A DNA stretch of 9,236 nucleotides, taken from NCBI GenBank assembly GCA_006226225.1, contig SBHI01000165.1, forward strand, positions 1 to 9,236, read 5' to 3'. A program made the position numbers and the translations under genes. The DNA is from Alphaproteobacteria bacterium (GTDB lineage: Bacteria > Pseudomonadota > Alphaproteobacteria > Micavibrionales > CSBR16-224). The number at the start of each line of letters is the position of its first letter. The first letter of the stretch is position 1. Under the pieces are notes generated by a model, which worked only from the letters and a program-made list of their open reading frames with translations, did no database searches and was not told the DNA's origin. Shown here piece by piece: positions 7,201-9,236 of this stretch.

Positions 7201-7910
7201 ATCATTACGATGCTGTTATTTCGGACTGCCATATGCCGGAAATGAGCGGTTTTACCCTGGCCATAAAAATACGCGAGCAAGAAAAAAAGACCGGCAAACA
7301 TATTCCGATTATCGCTATGACGGCAGATGCCATGATGGGATCCCGCGAAAGATGTTTCGAAGCAGGTATGGATGACTTTGTCGCCAAACCCGTCAATCCG
7401 GACGAATTAATGCTGGTGCTAAGCCGCTGGTTCCTGATGCCCGACACCGACGATGACGCGGATACGAGGCAGGCTCTCAAAAAAGACGCCCCTAAAAAGA
7501 CAAAGAAGGCAGCCGCGAAGAAGAAAAAAGCACCGGCAAAAAAACCGGAAAAAGACCCCGCAGAAAACAAGCCGGTGATTGAATTATTCATACTGGAGCA
7601 ATATGCCGAAACCGACGAAGATATGCGCGACTTTATCAATGCGTTTTTGGAACAATCCGCCATAAAACTGGATGAAATGCGCAACAATTGTGGCAGCGGC
7701 GAAAATAAAGACTGGTCCGAAGCCGCCCACACCTTAAAAGGCGGTGCCGGTATGATCGGCGCAGAACGCTTGCAAAAGCTTTGTGCACAGGCGCAGGACA
7801 TGGAAGATGTCAGCGCAGAGGAACGTGAAACCCTGCTGCAGGATATCGAAACACTCTATGCCGCCGTTCAAAAAGAGCTTGAGCTTATCCTTTCCGATAT
7901 AGAGGAATAA
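4239..7910 (+). CDS. CHASE/FixL-like PAS hybrid sensor histidine kinase with receiver and Hpt domains
   Basis: 1223-residue inner-membrane phosphorelay kinase. Residues 1-223 hold about seven helices. Three share M-x-x-[NH]-T-A at 44-49, 115-120 and 173-178. A periplasmic CHASE sensor follows (about 230-440), then a helix at 502-520; the helix count fits an N-in topology. PAS (546-665) closely resembles the FixL haem domain, with His605 (AHDGYLKNY) at the haem-ligand position. A short coiled coil leads to HisKA with SHELRTP (phospho-acceptor His695) and HATPase with N-box NLVSNAVKYT (809-818), DTGIGI (845-850) and GGTGLGL (874-880). The receiver has acidic Glu951/Asp952, phospho-acceptor Asp996, Thr1028 and Lys1050. 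A Lys/Ala/Pro-rich linker (1080-1106) joins it to Hpt with HTLKGGAG (His1164). All catalytic residues are present, so a full His-Asp-His relay is expected, ending on an unlinked response regulator. ATG 4239 lies 2 nt after the repeat-protein stop, with AAGGG upstream. Confidence 0.95.
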   Translation: MEKQRRLYALIPGVTVLLMGITVIAGWYMENSLLIQVHPDFAPMQYNTAFCFLLSAAGLVLLSLGYVFPAKIAGGAALTFSSLTMSQYILNINLGIDTLFVETDIMTKTSHPGRMAPNTALCFALAGLALIFSNKKNIFVSLSFSVLLMSLLALTGYLIRTEQIYGWGSLTRMAIHTASGFFILGSGLLASGIKDRDQSFDVWQVTPMAVAITGVVLTFFAWAGAKEAVHEQNQQYFETLVVETEETLKTRFKLYEQSLWGAAGFINASDFVSSFEWKNYMDTLQVKKHLPGVAGIGFIDYVRGADLNAYLEKIRESDDMPDFVNRPNTFYPDKFIVRHIYPKESNQDSLGLDIGYEIHRRVAAERARDTGTAALTKIIYFSKDGVRDPGFMMMVPVYIGKTTPENIKERREKIQGWVYEPFIGEDFLRELASVSRGQVDMMVYDGSITRPESLIYGGEHIPGDFLDIAHKMQSRILVAGRVWTIDWHSTRGFKAPSSTKTPYLILLVGFLFTALIYAVFDQLLRQKTAVQNTLRLREKMTGIEETQKFLQAILDNTAEGLIVIDGKGSVISFNNACIRIFGYEPEEVIGRNVKMLMPNPYQSAHDGYLKNYMSGGAAKIIGTLGREFEGLHKDGESFPIELAVTEISTGEDRFFCGIVRDISERKEAEEELKAAQLDAEEANRAKSEFLAHMSHELRTPMNSIIGMTRLMYEDNSMSDEHREMTGIVYRSADNLLDILNDILDLSKIEANELDLESIPFSLHEVVNNLMETMMAISSSKGLHLSCRYEGDDIPYLRGDPLRVGRILMNLVSNAVKYTNDGEVEVIISANRLNDHTIETRLAVKDTGIGIAEDKLDRVFDKFAQADSTITRRFGGTGLGLNITKQLIHMMSGTISVESVLDEGSVFTAVIPFTIADERPTVKRQALHRNEEDFLLISERKPLHTAKFLLAEDHKLNQAYMQKLFDRENIPHIDIVDNGAEALEAYENHHYDAVISDCHMPEMSGFTLAIKIREQEKKTGKHIPIIAMTADAMMGSRERCFEAGMDDFVAKPVNPDELMLVLSRWFLMPDTDDDADTRQALKKDAPKKTKKAAAKKKKAPAKKPEKDPAENKPVIELFILEQYAETDEDMRDFINAFLEQSAIKLDEMRNNCGSGENKDWSEAAHTLKGGAGMIGAERLQKLCAQAQDMEDVSAEERETLLQDIETLYAAVQKELELILSDIEE
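7476..7556 (+). other. Lysine/alanine/proline-rich interdomain linker
   Basis: Encodes residues 1080-1106 of the kinase, between receiver and Hpt, with KKTKK, AAAKKKKAPAKK and similar runs that resemble histone-H1-like tails. The DNA is A-rich and slightly repetitive (aag/aaa and gca/gcc codons). It is probably a flexible tether that lets Hpt reach the receiver; its strong positive charge could also hold the tail near the membrane surface. Confidence 0.7.
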
Positions 7911-7967
7911 CCTTCTCAGTAAAGATTTAAAGAGACCCCGGGCAAAAGATTAGCGTAAAATAACGGG

Positions 7968-9236
7968 ATGATAATATCTGCAAAACCAAAAACTTTTCCC
8001 GTTTTGATAATCGCGGCGCTACTTTCCGCCATATTGCTGCGCGCCACCCCTGCTTTTTCTGAAACGCCAACAGAAGACCCCGTCTATCTTTCCCGTCTGC
8101 AAAATCAAGCGGAATGGCTGTCAATTGCCGCACGTCCCAAAACCAGCATGGCGGCACGCACGGAAACCATTAAATTCATCTTCGACCGCGAAAACTGGAA
8201 ACTGTACCTGACCAACACCAAAAAATGGGACATCCATTACCGCTTTATTCACGCCAATGTCGACCCCGCATATAAGCATAAGCTGTTTAACAGCATCGAA
8301 TATGAATCGCCCGACCGTCATTACGTTATGGGCTCGATCAGCCATTATCTGGATGGCGATTTCTGGGCGATGGAAATTGCCCCCAGCGATAACATGTCTG
8401 CCGATCTGATTGAAAAAGCCTATCACAGCCTCGTAAAAGTCACTTATTTCGGCAAAAAAATGCGGTTTCATCCGCAGTCGCCAACCCATCTTGAGCGCGT
8501 TAGAGAGTTAAACGGCGCCATCCCTATCTGGAATATGGATGATTTTCAATCTGCTATTCAATATCAACCGCTGACTCTGGGTGCGGGATACGGTTACCTG
8601 CGTTTTGTGCGCGGCACGGTCGATCCGGCAAGCGTCCGCCCCGACCAGATTCTGGTGACGGAATTCGTCCCCGATGATCTGCCCGTCTGCGCGGGGCTGA
8701 TTACTTCACAATTACAAGCACCGCTGGCACATATCTCCCTTCTTATGGAGGGGCGGCGCACGGCGAATATGGCTTTGCGCGGTGCTATCGACAACAAGGA
8801 TTTACGGGCACTGGACGGTAAACTGGTCAAGCTAATCGTCGAAGGGCAGGATTACAGCATCAGTCCTGCGCGGCAGGATGAAGCCAATAGCTGGTGGGCG
8901 CAACACCGCCCGTCGACAAATGTCACACCGCAGCTATACCCCGTTGATATCGGCCTGCCCGATCTGTGCGAGACCGGTTTTTCCGACATCGGTGCCGTTG
9001 GCGGCAAAGCAGCCTATCTCGGTGAATTGTGCCTACTGGATGATAAGGGTATTCAGATTCCCGGCGGCTTCGTTATTCCCGTCTATCAGTATTTAACTCA
9101 TATGCGGGCAACGGGAATCGATACCTTGATCAACGGATTGATTAAATCTGAAGGGTTGCGCTATGCCCGCCCGACCGAGGTGCAGCTCTATAATATCCAA
9201 TCCGCTATTAAAACCATGCCTGTCTCGCAAAAGCTG
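7968..9236 (+). CDS. Exported PEP synthase/dikinase-like protein, phosphohistidine domain before ATP-grasp (partial, 3' cut off)
   Basis: Open for 423 codons to the window edge. Residues 1-31 are a signal peptide (hydrophobic PVLIIAALLSAILL, likely cleavage after A-F-S), so the enzyme appears to be exported. Residues about 40-215 form an N-terminal region (WKLYLTNTKKWDIHYRF, then ISHYLDGDFWAMEIAP) of a type I have seen fused to PEP-utilising enzymes. Residues about 220-300 are a PEP-utilising mobile domain: DQILVTEFVPDDLPV, AGLITSQLQAPLAHISLL with probable phospho-histidine His255, and TANMALRGA. From about 338 comes the start of a PPDK/PEP-synthase nucleotide-binding (ATP-grasp) domain: GAVGGKAAYLGEL, then IQIPGGFVIP. 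This order is reversed relative to PpsA/PPDK and resembles glucan water dikinase. An in-frame stop just upstream (7956-7958) makes ATG 7968 the first possible ATG; its ribosome site is weak (ACGGG). It follows the kinase by 57 nt with no visible terminator, so it may be co-transcribed. The substrate is unknown. Confidence 0.85.
   Translation, partial: MIISAKPKTFPVLIIAALLSAILLRATPAFSETPTEDPVYLSRLQNQAEWLSIAARPKTSMAARTETIKFIFDRENWKLYLTNTKKWDIHYRFIHANVDPAYKHKLFNSIEYESPDRHYVMGSISHYLDGDFWAMEIAPSDNMSADLIEKAYHSLVKVTYFGKKMRFHPQSPTHLERVRELNGAIPIWNMDDFQSAIQYQPLTLGAGYGYLRFVRGTVDPASVRPDQILVTEFVPDDLPVCAGLITSQLQAPLAHISLLMEGRRTANMALRGAIDNKDLRALDGKLVKLIVEGQDYSISPARQDEANSWWAQHRPSTNVTPQLYPVDIGLPDLCETGFSDIGAVGGKAAYLGELCLLDDKGIQIPGGFVIPVYQYLTHMRATGIDTLINGLIKSEGLRYARPTEVQLYNIQSAIKTMPVSQKL

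Noticed and set aside
7205..7801. 198-codon open frame on the minus strand
   Set aside because: It is antisense to the receiver, linker and Hpt domains of the kinase, which are clearly coding, and its peptide is Ser/Phe/Ala-rich with no recognisable domain.
7911..7967. Search for a terminator or promoter between kinase and dikinase-like gene
   Set aside because: Only a short CCCCGGG self-complementary run is present; no stem-loop with T-run and no paired -35/-10 were found.

Overview
The window comes from a Gram-negative bacterium, probably a proteobacterium of moderate G+C content. The support for this is Sec-type signal peptides on two proteins, an envelope-lipid type gene pair, and a large membrane hybrid histidine kinase with a FixL-like PAS domain. 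FixL-like PAS domains are common in Alphaproteobacteria, so that class is a reasonable guess, but nothing here proves it. There are no rRNA or tRNA genes, no CRISPR array and no recognisable insertion sequence.

Left part (1-3052). The first 48 bases are the 3' end of a plus-strand gene whose last 15 residues look like the C-terminus of an ABC transporter ATPase. It converges on a minus-strand block of three genes, read from right to left. These are a sterol desaturase/fatty acid hydroxylase family membrane protein (3052-2075), an acyltransferase-3 family membrane protein (2078-990, start overlapping the previous stop by 4 nt), and an unrecognised soluble protein (919-50). The first two form a translationally coupled pair that probably modifies a lipid or an envelope glycan.

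Middle (3053-3288). This is an AT-rich divergent intergenic region. It holds a perfect 15-nt palindrome, a small hairpin, an 8-T run, and a possible 33-codon leader ORF with a good ribosome binding site. The gene that follows has none.

Right part (3289-9236, plus strand). Three genes lie close together. The first encodes an exported protein built from eight Pro-x-x-Val motif copies at about 38-residue spacing. Two nt later comes a 1223-residue hybrid sensor kinase with a seven-helix N-terminal membrane module, a periplasmic CHASE domain, a FixL-like PAS with the haem-ligand histidine position conserved, HisKA, HATPase, a receiver, a lysine-rich linker and Hpt. After 57 nt comes the start of an exported PEP-synthase/dikinase-like protein whose phosphohistidine domain precedes its ATP-grasp domain; it runs off the window. 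A plausible reading is a signalling unit in which the repeat protein works in the periplasm with the CHASE sensor. A link to the dikinase-like protein rests on proximity only. No dedicated output regulator is visible, so the Hpt domain presumably passes phosphate to a response regulator encoded elsewhere.
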